A stretch of DNA of 64,000 nucleotides from Azospirillum rugosum (GTDB lineage Bacteria; Pseudomonadota; Alphaproteobacteria; Azospirillales; Azospirillaceae). Below the pieces are notes generated by a model, which worked only from the letters and a program-made list of their open reading frames with translations, made no database searches and was not told where the DNA came from. Of the stretch, positions 35,458-43,737 are shown one piece after another (position 1 is the first letter of the stretch; each line of letters opens with the position of its first letter). The stretch spans positions 62,001 to 126,000 of the forward strand of contig NZ_JAGINP010000024.1 of the NCBI RefSeq assembly GCF_017876155.1, given 5' to 3'. Both the position numbers and the translations under genes were made by a program.

Positions 35458-37991
35458 GCAGTGTCCTGGCGCTGCTGCGCCGCGTGACGCGCAACCGGCT
35501 CGCGGCGCTGGGCCTCGTGCTGCTGGCGCTGATCGTGATGGTCGCTGCGGCGGCACCCCTGCTGCCGTTGGCCGATCCCAACGCGACCGCGCCGGCCCGG
35601 CGCCTGCTGCCGCCCTTCAGCGCGGGCGCGTGGCTCGGCACCGACACGCTGGGGCGCGACCTGCTGGCGCGGCTGGTCTGGGGAACGCGGCTGAGTTTGG
35701 CGGTGGGCATCGCCGCCTCGGCCCTGGCGGCGCTGGTCGGGTCGGCGATCGGGCTGGTCGCCGGCTACGCGGGTGGACGGGCGGACAGCCTGCTGATGCG
35801 CGGCGTCGACGTGCTGATGGCCTTTCCATACCTGCTGCTGGCGCTCGCCATCGTTGCGGCGCTGGGGCCGGGGCTGCTGAACGCGCTCTACGCCGTCGTC
35901 GTCGCCAACATCCCCTTCTTCGCCCGCAACGTCCGCGGCGTCACCGCCGGCCTGCGCCACCGGGAGTTCGTGGACGCGGCGCGCCTGTCCGGCATGGGCG
36001 GCCCGCGCATCCTGCTGACGGAGGTGCTGCCGAACGTCCTGCCGGTGATCGTCATCACCGCCTCCACCACGGTCGGCTGGATGATCCTGGAAACGGCCGG
36101 CCTGTCCTTCCTCGGGCTGGGGTCACAGCCGCCACAGGCCGACCTCGGCTCCATGCTGGGGGAGGGACGCAAGGCGCTGATCACCGCGCCGCACGTCGCC
36201 GCCTTGCCCGGCCTCGTCGTCTTCCTGATCGTCATGAGCATGAACCTGATCGGCGACGGGCTGCGCGACGCGCTGGACCCCCGCCTGCGCTCCGGCCTGC
36301 CGGCCCGGCCGAGCGCCGCCACGCGCGTGGAGCGGCACGTCGGCGACGCGCATCCGGCGGATGGCGCCCTCCTGGCCGTCTCCAACCTCCGCACCGCCTT
36401 CGAGACGGAGACCGGAGTCGTGGACGCGGTGAAAGGCGTCAGCCTGCGGGTGGCGCCCGGCGAATGCCTGGGCATCATCGGGGAGTCGGGGTCCGGCAAG
36501 TCGGTCACGGCGCTGTCCATCGCGCGGCTGGTCGCCTCGCCGCCGGGCGTCGTGCGCGACGGCGCGGTCCGCTTCGGCAGCGACGACCTGCTGGCCCTGC
36601 CGGTCGGCGCCCTGCGCCGGCTGCGCGGCGGGCGGATCGCCTACGTCTTCCAGGACCCGCTGACCACGCTGCACCCGCTGATGCGCGTCGGCACGCAGGT
36701 GATGGAGGCGATCCGCGCCCACCAGCCCGTGTCGGCGGCCGAGGCATGGCGCCGCACCGTGGACCTGTTCGCCGCGGTGAGGCTGCCCGACCCCGCCGGC
36801 ATCGCCCAGGCTTACCCGCATGAACTGTCGGGCGGGCAGCGCCAGCGGGTGTCCATCGCCATGGCGCTCGCCAACGATCCGGAGCTGATCGTCGCGGACG
36901 AGCCGACCACCGCGCTGGACGTCACCGTGCAGGCGGAGGTGCTGGACCTGCTGATTGAGCTACGGCGGCAGCGCAACCTCGCCATCCTCTTCATCAGCCA
37001 CGATTTCGGCGTGATCGCCCGGATGTGCGACCGGGTCGCCGTGATGCACCGGGGTGCGGTCGTCGAGGAGGGCGATGCCCGCGCCGTCCTGGCCAACCCG
37101 CGGCACGACTACACCCGGCGCCTGCTCGCCGCCGTGCCGGTCCTCGGGCAGCCCCGGCGCCTGATCCCGGCCGCGGCGACGGTTCCGGCGACCACGGGGC
37201 CGGGGCTCGCGGTCGAGGTTCGGGACCTGTCCAAGACCTACCCCGCCCGCCGCTCCCTGTTCGGGCGGTCGCGCCCGGCGGTGCGGGCGCTGGCGTCCGT
37301 GTCGCTGCGGGTGGCGTCCGGGGAGACGCTGGGGATCGTCGGGGAGTCCGGCTGCGGGAAGTCTACGCTCGCCCGCTGCCTCGTCGGGCTGACGCGCCCT
37401 ACGTCGGGAACGATCCAACTGGAAGGACAGCCCATCGCCGAGCTTGCCGCCGCCGGGCCGAAGGCGCTGGGCCGCACGGTGCAGTACGTCTTCCAGGATC
37501 CGCTGTCCTCCCTCAACCCGCGCAAGACCATTCGAAACGCCCTGGCGGCGCCCCTGCGTTTCCTGGCCGGCCTCGACGCCGGTGCGCGGGAGACGCGCAT
37601 GGTCGAGCTGATGCGCTCGGTCGATCTCGACCCCGCCGTCCTGGACCGCTACCCGCACGAGTTCTCCGGCGGGCAGGCCCAGCGGATCGCCATCGCGCGG
37701 GCGCTCGCCGCCGGGGCCCGGATCATCGTGCTGGACGAGGCCGTGTCCGCGCTGGACGTGTCGGTGCAGGCGCAGGTGCTCCGCCTGCTCGCCGAGCTGA
37801 AGGCGCGGCATGGCCTGACCTACCTGTTCATCAGCCACGACCTCGCCGTGGTGCAGGCCATCGCCGACCGCATCGTCGTGATGGCCGCCGGCGCGATCGT
37901 CGAGGAAGGTCTGTCCGAGCGGTTGTTCGCCGCCCCGCGGCACCCCTACACGCGCGGCCTGATCGACGCGGTTCCCACGCTGCCGCCCTGA
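35454..37991 (+). CDS. Fused DppC permease - DppD ATPase - DppF ATPase
   Basis: One 845-residue chain joins three parts usually encoded separately. Residues 1-280 are a DppC-type permease with the EAA loop EFVDAARLSGMGG. The first ATPase domain (about 305-550) has Walker A GESGSGKS near 343 and signature LSGGQ. The second (about 585-830) has Walker A GESGCGKS near 629 and signature FSGGQ. Both keep Walker B (VADEP; VLDEA) and the D-loop, although the second has Ala where Pro is usual. No frameshift or stop is visible at the joints. Permease-ATPase and ATPase-ATPase fusions are known; the triple form fixes the stoichiometry of the transporter. Confidence 0.92.
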   Translation: MSSVLALLRRVTRNRLAALGLVLLALIVMVAAAAPLLPLADPNATAPARRLLPPFSAGAWLGTDTLGRDLLARLVWGTRLSLAVGIAASALAALVGSAIGLVAGYAGGRADSLLMRGVDVLMAFPYLLLALAIVAALGPGLLNALYAVVVANIPFFARNVRGVTAGLRHREFVDAARLSGMGGPRILLTEVLPNVLPVIVITASTTVGWMILETAGLSFLGLGSQPPQADLGSMLGEGRKALITAPHVAALPGLVVFLIVMSMNLIGDGLRDALDPRLRSGLPARPSAATRVERHVGDAHPADGALLAVSNLRTAFETETGVVDAVKGVSLRVAPGECLGIIGESGSGKSVTALSIARLVASPPGVVRDGAVRFGSDDLLALPVGALRRLRGGRIAYVFQDPLTTLHPLMRVGTQVMEAIRAHQPVSAAEAWRRTVDLFAAVRLPDPAGIAQAYPHELSGGQRQRVSIAMALANDPELIVADEPTTALDVTVQAEVLDLLIELRRQRNLAILFISHDFGVIARMCDRVAVMHRGAVVEEGDARAVLANPRHDYTRRLLAAVPVLGQPRRLIPAAATVPATTGPGLAVEVRDLSKTYPARRSLFGRSRPAVRALASVSLRVASGETLGIVGESGCGKSTLARCLVGLTRPTSGTIQLEGQPIAELAAAGPKALGRTVQYVFQDPLSSLNPRKTIRNALAAPLRFLAGLDAGARETRMVELMRSVDLDPAVLDRYPHEFSGGQAQRIAIARALAAGARIIVLDEAVSALDVSVQAQVLRLLAELKARHGLTYLFISHDLAVVQAIADRIVVMAAGAIVEEGLSERLFAAPRHPYTRGLIDAVPTLPP

Positions 37992-38074
37992 CGATCATGA
38001 CGGGTTGCGGCTGGTCGTACGCACATCCGGACCGATATGAGAGCGATCCACCGTCCACAGACCGCGATGGGCCA

Positions 38075-38668
38075 ATGCTCCAGCTCTGCCGACATGTGCT
38101 GCTGTCCGTGATGCTCGGCGTGTGGTCGTGCGTCGCGTCCGGGTCGGAAAGCCTGGCAGCGGACCCGGACCGGATCGACCCCAAGGGCCTGATCGTCCTC
38201 ATGCGGCATGCGGAGGCTCCGGGCGTCGGCGATCCGCCGAATTTCCAGCTCCGCGACTGCTCAACCCAGCGAAACCTTGATACCGCCGGCCGGGAACAGG
38301 CCCGCCGCATCGGCGAGCGCCTGCGCCTCATCGGCATCCGGGACGCCGCCGTCTATTCCAGCCAATGGTGCCGGTGCCTGGAAACGGCCCGGCTGCTTGA
38401 TGTCGGGTCGGTGCAGGAACTGCCGGTGCTCAACTCCTTCTTCGACCGGCGGGAGGAACGGGATGCGCAGATCGCCGCCCTGCGGCTGTTCCTGGCCGGG
38501 TTGCCGCGCGACAGCGCGCCCGTCGTGCTGGTGACGCACCAGGTGGTCGTGACGGCGTTGACCGGAGTCTATCCGGCGTCGGGCGAGTCGGTCCTGCTGC
38601 GGGCCAACGGGACCGGAGAGCCGGCCCAGCTGGGACGCGTGCCGGCCCGGCCGGAGGCCGCCCCATGA
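38075..38668 (+). CDS. Secreted histidine phosphatase (phosphoglycerate-mutase superfamily)
   Basis: The 197-residue protein has a signal-like N-terminus (CRHVLLSVMLGVWSCVAS) and a small histidine-phosphatase domain. VLMRHAEAPG carries the phospho-accepting His, YSSQWCRCLETARLL the second Arg region, and VLVTHQVVVTALTG the second His. Two in-frame ATGs (37997 and 38075) exist; I prefer 38075 for the signal peptide, though no clear ribosome site is visible. The substrate is unknown. It converges on the dioxygenase gene with 33 bases between stops. Confidence 0.78.
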   Translation: MLQLCRHVLLSVMLGVWSCVASGSESLAADPDRIDPKGLIVLMRHAEAPGVGDPPNFQLRDCSTQRNLDTAGREQARRIGERLRLIGIRDAAVYSSQWCRCLETARLLDVGSVQELPVLNSFFDRREERDAQIAALRLFLAGLPRDSAPVVLVTHQVVVTALTGVYPASGESVLLRANGTGEPAQLGRVPARPEAAP

Positions 38669-38701
38669 GCATGAGGACGCGGGTCCCCGGGACGCGCCCC
38701 G

Positions 38702-39424
38702 TCAGGGGCGCCGCATCGTCACGACCAGCACGTCCCGAAAGGCCGGGCGCGCCGGATCGATGGGTTCGACGGGAGTCACGCCGTGGAACACCCGGGCGTC
38801 GTCCACCACCGCGGATTCCAGCGGGTGGCGCAGGGTGAAGCTGCCCAGCGGCCGGCCGGCGAGATCGTGGATGTTCGTCGTGCCGCTGGAGACGTTCTCG
38901 CGCCGGACCAGCATCACCAGGACCCAGTCCACGCCGTCGCGGTGCATCCCTTCCGGGGTGGGCCGCCCGGCCTCGCCCGCGCGGGCCTCGATCCGGAACT
39001 GGTGGACTTCCGTGTGCCAGACCTCCGGCTTGGTCCCGGCGGGCGTGAGCGGGTCGAACAGTTTGAGGCAGGTCTTAAGCACCGCCTCCAGCGCGGGGTG
39101 GGTCCCGGTCGCCTCCGTGATCGGCTCGAACCAGCGCTCCAAGCCGCCGTTCAGGGGGTTGTAGTCCCGGCTCTGGTAATGGGGCTGGTGCGGCTTGCGC
39201 CGGATGGCTTGCGCGGACAGGGCGAAGGCGGCATGGCGCCGGCGCCGGTAGCGCCCGCCGTCCGCCATGTAGGCGTCCAGGCCCAGATCATCCCAGCTGG
39301 CGCTGAAACCCTTCCAATCGCGCAGGCCCGCCGCGTCGAGCAGGCCCTGCATGTCACCGGCCGCAACGAAGGAGAAGCCCTCCGCCGCCACCGCGTCGCC
39401 AATCCTGCGCAGTTCTTTGGTCAT
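38702..39424 (-). CDS. 2-oxoglutarate/Fe(II) dioxygenase family protein (BsmA/IDO-like)
   Basis: The 240-residue protein matches the 2OG-Fe_Oxy_2 family that includes L-isoleucine 4-hydroxylase. The iron facial triad is visible: H161 and D163 in MHRDGVDW and H214 in DARVFHGVTP, with an Arg-rich C-terminus that can bind 2-oxoglutarate. The substrate is unknown; known relatives hydroxylate free aliphatic amino acids. It lies 112 bases after the HpnA-like gene and may be the last gene of that minus-strand operon. The longer frame to 39514 has no support. Confidence 0.8.
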   Translation of the reverse strand: MTKELRRIGDAVAAEGFSFVAAGDMQGLLDAAGLRDWKGFSASWDDLGLDAYMADGGRYRRRRHAAFALSAQAIRRKPHQPHYQSRDYNPLNGGLERWFEPITEATGTHPALEAVLKTCLKLFDPLTPAGTKPEVWHTEVHQFRIEARAGEAGRPTPEGMHRDGVDWVLVMLVRRENVSSGTTNIHDLAGRPLGSFTLRHPLESAVVDDARVFHGVTPVEPIDPARPAFRDVLVVTMRRP

Positions 39425-39536
39425 ATCGGCTGTCCGGTCCAGAAGGCGAACCCGTTCGCCACGGACCATGACAGTACGAAAGCCTCGGCGCGCCCGCCAC
39501 GCCCGCAAGCGCATGGCTCACCCGACCAATGTGAAA

Positions 39537-40589
39537 TCACAGCGCCTTTTGCGCGCTTGCCCCGATCGCCACCGGAGGCGCCACTGGGGAACGCCGCGTC
39601 GGCCGGTCCTGCCGGTGGCTCTCCTCGACAAGCCACGCGACGGCGTCGGCCAGCGTCTCGGCGAACGGCCTCGTCTGGAAATGCAGCTGCGCCACGGCCT
39701 TGCTCGTGTCGAACCAGCCGGACGCGATGGCCAGGCGCACGCCCGTGACCGGCGCGGTGGGCGGCTTGCCGGAGACGTGGTCGCTGATCCATTCGTCGAG
39801 CTGGGCGAAGCCCAGCGCCAGCCAGCCGGGGATGCCCCACCGACGGCGGGGCTTGCGGCCCATCAGAAGGTCGAGCAGCCGCACCAGGGCCGACAGGCGG
39901 ATGTTGGTCCCGCCGATCAGGTAGCGCTCGCCGATGGCGCCATGCCGGGCGGCGAGCGCCAAGCCGGCGGCCACGTCGCGAACATCGACCAGGTTCAGCG
40001 TGCAGTCGAGGATGAAGCGCGGCCCCCCGCGCAGGAACAGGGCCAGCATGGCCATCGGCGGCGTCGGGCCGCCGCCGGGGCCGATGACGGCCGTGGGGTT
40101 GGCGATCACCACGGGCTGCCCGGCCGCCGCCGCCGCCAGCGCGGCTTGTTCGGCCCGGTATTTCGACCGGCAGTAGGAGCCGGCCATCTCCGCCAGAGCC
40201 CGGTCGGCGGATTCGGCGATCCGTTCGGCCGGGCGGCGGCCGAGCAGGACGGCTTCCGTCGAACAATGGACGATCCGCTGCAGTCGATGCCCCTTGGCGC
40301 GTTCCAGGACGCATTCCGTCCCGTGCCAGTTGATGCGGTCGAACGCCTCTTTGTCCGGAAGCCACAGCTGCGGCAGGCCGGCGACATGGTACAGGGTCTG
40401 GACCCCGTCCAAGGCCGCGTCCACCGCCGCCGGGTCGAGGATTGAGCCCGGCGTCATTTCCACACCCCGCGGCAACGTGTCGGAGGCGCAGGTGTCGAGG
40501 ACGCGCACCCGCTCGCCGCTGGCGAGCAAATGCGCGACGAGGTGGCTTCCAATGAAGCCGCACCCTCCCGTGACGAGCGACAGCGCCAT
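39537..40589 (-). CDS. HpnA-like NAD-dependent epimerase/dehydratase (SDR)
   Basis: The 350-residue extended SDR has the NAD loop GGCGFIGSH (8-16), a catalytic Ser (S110 in VHCSTEA) and YxxxK (Y139, K143). The stretch LYHVAGLPQLWLPD and the overall pattern resemble HpnA, the sugar epimerase of hopanoid clusters, and dihydroflavonol reductase-like enzymes. The C-terminus has an amphipathic region (WLALGFAQLDEWISDHV) that could touch the membrane. It follows the HpnM/MlaC-like gene after 99 bases that hold a palindromic motif. No squalene-hopene cyclase is in the window, so the lipid involved is unknown. Confidence 0.82.
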   Translation of the reverse strand: MALSLVTGGCGFIGSHLVAHLLASGERVRVLDTCASDTLPRGVEMTPGSILDPAAVDAALDGVQTLYHVAGLPQLWLPDKEAFDRINWHGTECVLERAKGHRLQRIVHCSTEAVLLGRRPAERIAESADRALAEMAGSYCRSKYRAEQAALAAAAAGQPVVIANPTAVIGPGGGPTPPMAMLALFLRGGPRFILDCTLNLVDVRDVAAGLALAARHGAIGERYLIGGTNIRLSALVRLLDLLMGRKPRRRWGIPGWLALGFAQLDEWISDHVSGKPPTAPVTGVRLAIASGWFDTSKAVAQLHFQTRPFAETLADAVAWLVEESHRQDRPTRRSPVAPPVAIGASAQKAL

Positions 40590-40657
40590 GGCGTTCGGGT
40601 CCCGTCTCTTTGTAAGGACGGGAATCTTGCGGTGGGCCTTCGCCGGCCTCCAATGGC

Positions 40658-40691
40658 GCAACCGTTGCCATGATACGGTGATACGGTATCA
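40658..40691. promoter_or_regulatory. Shared motif, site A (GCAACnGTTGC + TGATACGGTATCA)
   Basis: The palindrome GCAAC-C-GTTGC (40658-40668) is followed by GATACGGTGAT and then the palindrome TGATAC-G-GTATCA (40679-40691), which overlaps the stop of the HpnM-like gene. Very similar sequences occur at 48215-48240 and 48409-48434. The site lies about 70-100 bases upstream of the HpnA-like start. Confidence 0.5.
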
Positions 40692-41384
40692 GGCCCCGCC
40701 GAGCAGCCGGTCGGCGTTGGCGTTGAGGTCGCGCGTCAGGCCGGCGAGCCCCTCGTTGCGCAAGGGGGCCTGGAACTCCGACCGCTGGGCGGCGAGCTGG
40801 CTGACCATCCCCTTGGCGAGCACGTCGAGGATCCTCCAATCCTTACCCGCCCCATCCTTTCCCGCCCAATCCTTACCCGCCGGGCGCAGCACATAGGTCA
40901 GGCGCACCGGCGGCTTGCGCGGCCTGGACAGGGTGGTGTCCACCAGCGTCGTGCCGCGCGGCCCCGCCCGTTCCCCGTCGATCGTGAAGCTCTCGCCGTT
41001 GTAGGAATCGAAGCGGTCCAGGTACTGCGCGGCGCTGCGTCGGGTGAAGGCGTCGAGCGCTTGGCGCCGTTCGGCCTCGCCGGCCTGCTCGAAATAAGGC
41101 GCGGCGGCGATCTGCAAGGCGGCGTCCAGGTCGAAGACGTCCCGCATCACGGGCAGAAAGCGTTGCAGGCGGGCGCCGTTGGGCTCCTGCCCGCCCCGGC
41201 GCATCAGGTCCAGCAACGCGTCGTTCAGCCGGGCCACCGGCGCGGTTGCGCCCGTGGTGGCCTCGGACGGGCTCCGGGATGGGGTCTGCGCCTGGGCAAC
41301 CGGTGCCGTGCCGAGGGCAAGCGCCGCCAGGATGGGAAGCAGCAAAGCCAGCCGATGGCGCATCCGAGGGGAGGAACCAGCCAT
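40689..41384 (-). CDS. HpnM/MlaC-like periplasmic lipid carrier (Ttg2D family)
   Basis: The 231-residue protein has a signal peptide (cleavage near AQAQ, about 33) and an MlaC-type domain: LNDALLDLMRRG, VFDLDAALQIAAAPYF, and FTRRSAAQYLDRFDSYNGESF. MlaC proteins shuttle phospholipids, and HpnM is the version in hopanoid clusters. The usual W-x-x-x-D segment before the C-terminal helix carries an extra 15 residues, AGKDW-AGKDG-AGKDW (169-183), from a DNA triplication. GGAG lies six to seven bases upstream of the ATG. It is divergent from the sulfotransferase gene with a 131-base shared promoter region. Confidence 0.85.
   Translation of the reverse strand: MAGSSPRMRHRLALLLPILAALALGTAPVAQAQTPSRSPSEATTGATAPVARLNDALLDLMRRGGQEPNGARLQRFLPVMRDVFDLDAALQIAAAPYFEQAGEAERRQALDAFTRRSAAQYLDRFDSYNGESFTIDGERAGPRGTTLVDTTLSRPRKPPVRLTYVLRPAGKDWAGKDGAGKDWRILDVLAKGMVSQLAAQRSEFQAPLRNEGLAGLTRDLNANADRLLGGA
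40836..40880. repeat. Three in-frame 15-bp tandem repeats inside the MlaC-like gene
   Basis: Units 40836-40850, 40851-40865 and 40866-40880 are ccaatccttacccgc, cccatcctttcccgc and ccaatccttacccgc. Units one and three are identical and the middle one differs at two positions. Each codes five residues, so copy-number change keeps the frame. Confidence 0.9.
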
Positions 41385-41515
41385 GACGGTCTCCGTCGAT
41401 GATCCGCCCACAGGGTGCCGCCCGGTGTAGGAGGGGTCAACCATCCGTGTGGGATGCAGCCGGGGGCACCGGTGGGCTATGCTCCTGGGCGCCTGCAGCA
41501 CAGAGGAGGCTCCCC

Positions 41516-42628
41516 ATGGGACGCTGGCTTCCCGCGGCCGACCACCCGCTTTACGGCTGCGACGCGCTGACCCTGCTGACGGTGATGCGGCGGAACGGGC
41601 CGCCGGACGCGGCCCACGCGGCGACCCTGGCCGCGGCAATCGCGTCGGCCCTGCTGCGCGCCCCCTTCTCCCTGGCGGAGCGGGCGTGGGTGGCGTGGAA
41701 ACGGCGGGACGGCGCGCCGCTTCCGGCGCCGGTCTTCATCGTCGGCCACTGGCGCAGCGGAACCACGCACCTCTACAACCTGCTCAGCCGCGATCCGCAG
41801 TTCGGCTTCATCGCGCCCGTCGCGGTGGGCCTGCCGTGGGACATGCTTGGGCTCGGCGCGGTTCTGCGCCCGCTGCTGGAACGGGCCTTGCCGGAGCGCC
41901 GCTACATCGACAACGTGGCGGTCCGCCCGGACTCGCCCCAGGAGGATGAGATCGCGCTGGCCAACATGTCGCCGCTGTCCTTCTACCACGGGCTCTACTT
42001 CCCCCGGCACCTGGACGAGAACCTGCGCCGGGGCCTCTATTTCGAGGGCTGCGGCCCGGACGAGGTCCTGCGCTGGCGTGGCCGCCTCGTCCATTTCCTG
42101 GAGAAGGTCGCCCTGTCGCAGGGCGGGCGGCGCCTGCTGATCAAGAACCCGGTCTACAGCGCCCGCATCGCCATGCTGAGGGAGATGTGGCCGGACGCGC
42201 GCTTCATCCACATCCACCGCGACCCGATGGCGGTGTACGTCTCCACCGTCGGCTTCTACCGCACGCTGCTGAACCAGCTGGCCTTGCAGCCGCACGGCTC
42301 CATCGACGTGGAGCAGGTCGTGCTCGACCACTACCCGCGGATCATGCAGGCGCTCGTGGACGACGCGGCCGCCCTGCCGCCCAACCGCTTCGTCGAGCTG
42401 GCCTTCGAGGATTTCGAGCGGGCCCCGCTGGCCGAGGCCGAACGCGTCTACCGGACCATCGAGCTTCCGGGGTTCGAGGCCGCGAAGCCGGGGTTCGAGG
42501 CCTATCTGGCCGAGGTGCGCAACTATTCCAAGAACCGGCACCAGCTGTCCGAGGCCGGGCGCCGGCGGGTGGAGCGGCACTGGGCGCCCTTCCTCGCCCG
42601 CTGGGGGCAGCCGGCCGCCGCCCCATGA
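41516..42628 (+). CDS. Sulfotransferase family protein
   Basis: The 370-residue cytoplasmic protein has the PAPS-binding loop GHWRSGTTHLYN (77-88, 5'-phosphosulfate) and the 3'-phosphate motif HIHRDPMAVYVS (R235, D236, P237). The pattern fits bacterial Sulfotransfer_3-type enzymes that act on lipids, sugars or small alcohols. AGGAGG lies six to seven bases before the ATG. The stop overlaps the paraoxonase-like gene (ATGA). Among hpn-like lipid export genes, a sulfated lipid is a reasonable product guess, but the acceptor is not known. Confidence 0.88.
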   Translation: MGRWLPAADHPLYGCDALTLLTVMRRNGPPDAAHAATLAAAIASALLRAPFSLAERAWVAWKRRDGAPLPAPVFIVGHWRSGTTHLYNLLSRDPQFGFIAPVAVGLPWDMLGLGAVLRPLLERALPERRYIDNVAVRPDSPQEDEIALANMSPLSFYHGLYFPRHLDENLRRGLYFEGCGPDEVLRWRGRLVHFLEKVALSQGGRRLLIKNPVYSARIAMLREMWPDARFIHIHRDPMAVYVSTVGFYRTLLNQLALQPHGSIDVEQVVLDHYPRIMQALVDDAAALPPNRFVELAFEDFERAPLAEAERVYRTIELPGFEAAKPGFEAYLAEVRNYSKNRHQLSEAGRRRVERHWAPFLARWGQPAAAP

Positions 42629-43737
42629 TCCGCGCGGCGCTGTCCGCCGGCGTTCTGCTGTTGGGATGGATGGGGTCCGCGCTTGCCCAGTGCCGGACGG
42701 TGGAGATCACGGCCAACGGGCGCCCGGTGGTCGGGATCGAGGATCTGGCCGTGGACGGCGCGTTCCGGCGCGTGCTGCTCTCCGCCTACGACCGGCGGGC
42801 GGAGCCCGACGCCTCCCGGGGCGGGCTGTTCGCCGTGCCGCTCGACGCGCTGGACGCTGACCGGGCGGAGGCGGTCGAGCTGACCGCCGCCTTCCGCCCG
42901 GTCGGCGTCTTCCGGCCGCACGGCATCGACCTGCGCACGGAAGCGGACGGCAGGCGGTCGGTCCTGGCGGTCAACCGCCGCCGCGACGGGACCACGACCG
43001 TCGAACGCTTCACGCTGGACGGGGCGGCGCTGCGGCACCAGGGGACGGTCGAGAGCCCCCTGCTCTGCCGCGCCAACGATGTGGCCTTCCTGGATGGCGA
43101 GCGCTTCCTGTTCACCGGCGACCATGGCGGCTGCGGCCGGGCCGCGGCGGCGCTGGAGGACGCGCTGGACCTCCGCCGCGGCGTCGTGGGCTTGGTCGAG
43201 AACAGTGCTGCGCGCGTGCTGGCCGGCGGCCTCGGCTATCCCAACGGCCTGCTGCCCGACTTTGAGGCCGACCGCCTGTACGTCGCCGCGACGCGGGAGG
43301 GGGCGGTGCTGGTCTACCGCCTGTCGGCCCTGCTCGGCGGCGGCGAGACGGCCCCCATGGCCCGCATCCCCGTGCCGGGCGGCCCCGACAACCTCAGCCG
43401 GGGAACAGGCGGCGGCCCGCTGGAAGGGCGTGCGCTGGCGGCGGTGCACCCGTCGCTGCCGGCGCTGGCGCTGCACCGCCATGGCCTTCCGGGCGGAGCC
43501 ACCGCGCCGGCCCGCGTCGTCGCGCTTTTTTCGACGACGATGGGGCCGGCGGGCGTGGAGACGCTGTTCGACGACGACGGGGGGCTCTTCTCCGCCGCGA
43601 CCGTGGCGGCGGCCTGGGACGGCCGGCTCATCGCCGGATCGGTGATGTCCGCACGCCTTCTGACGTGCGGCACCGCGACCAGCGGTGCCAGCCGATCATC
43701 AGGCTGGGCAGCACGATCAGCGCCGACACGACCGTGA
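42625..43737 (+). CDS. Secreted paraoxonase/SMP-30-like beta-propeller protein
   Basis: The 370-residue protein has a signal peptide ending near ALAQ (about 22) and a six-bladed propeller of the arylesterase/gluconolactonase group. PHGIDLR, CRANDVAFLDGERFLFTGDH and LGYPNGLLPD match the calcium-binding and active-site segments of paraoxonases. Known members hydrolyse lactones or esters. It starts inside the sulfotransferase stop, so both are one operon. Its last 36 residues lie antisense to the end of the MMPL gene (110-base overlap) and are low-complexity, so the true functional end may be near residue 335. Confidence 0.8.
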   Translation: MIRAALSAGVLLLGWMGSALAQCRTVEITANGRPVVGIEDLAVDGAFRRVLLSAYDRRAEPDASRGGLFAVPLDALDADRAEAVELTAAFRPVGVFRPHGIDLRTEADGRRSVLAVNRRRDGTTTVERFTLDGAALRHQGTVESPLLCRANDVAFLDGERFLFTGDHGGCGRAAAALEDALDLRRGVVGLVENSAARVLAGGLGYPNGLLPDFEADRLYVAATREGAVLVYRLSALLGGGETAPMARIPVPGGPDNLSRGTGGGPLEGRALAAVHPSLPALALHRHGLPGGATAPARVVALFSTTMGPAGVETLFDDDGGLFSAATVAAAWDGRLIAGSVMSARLLTCGTATSGASRSSGWAARSAPTRP

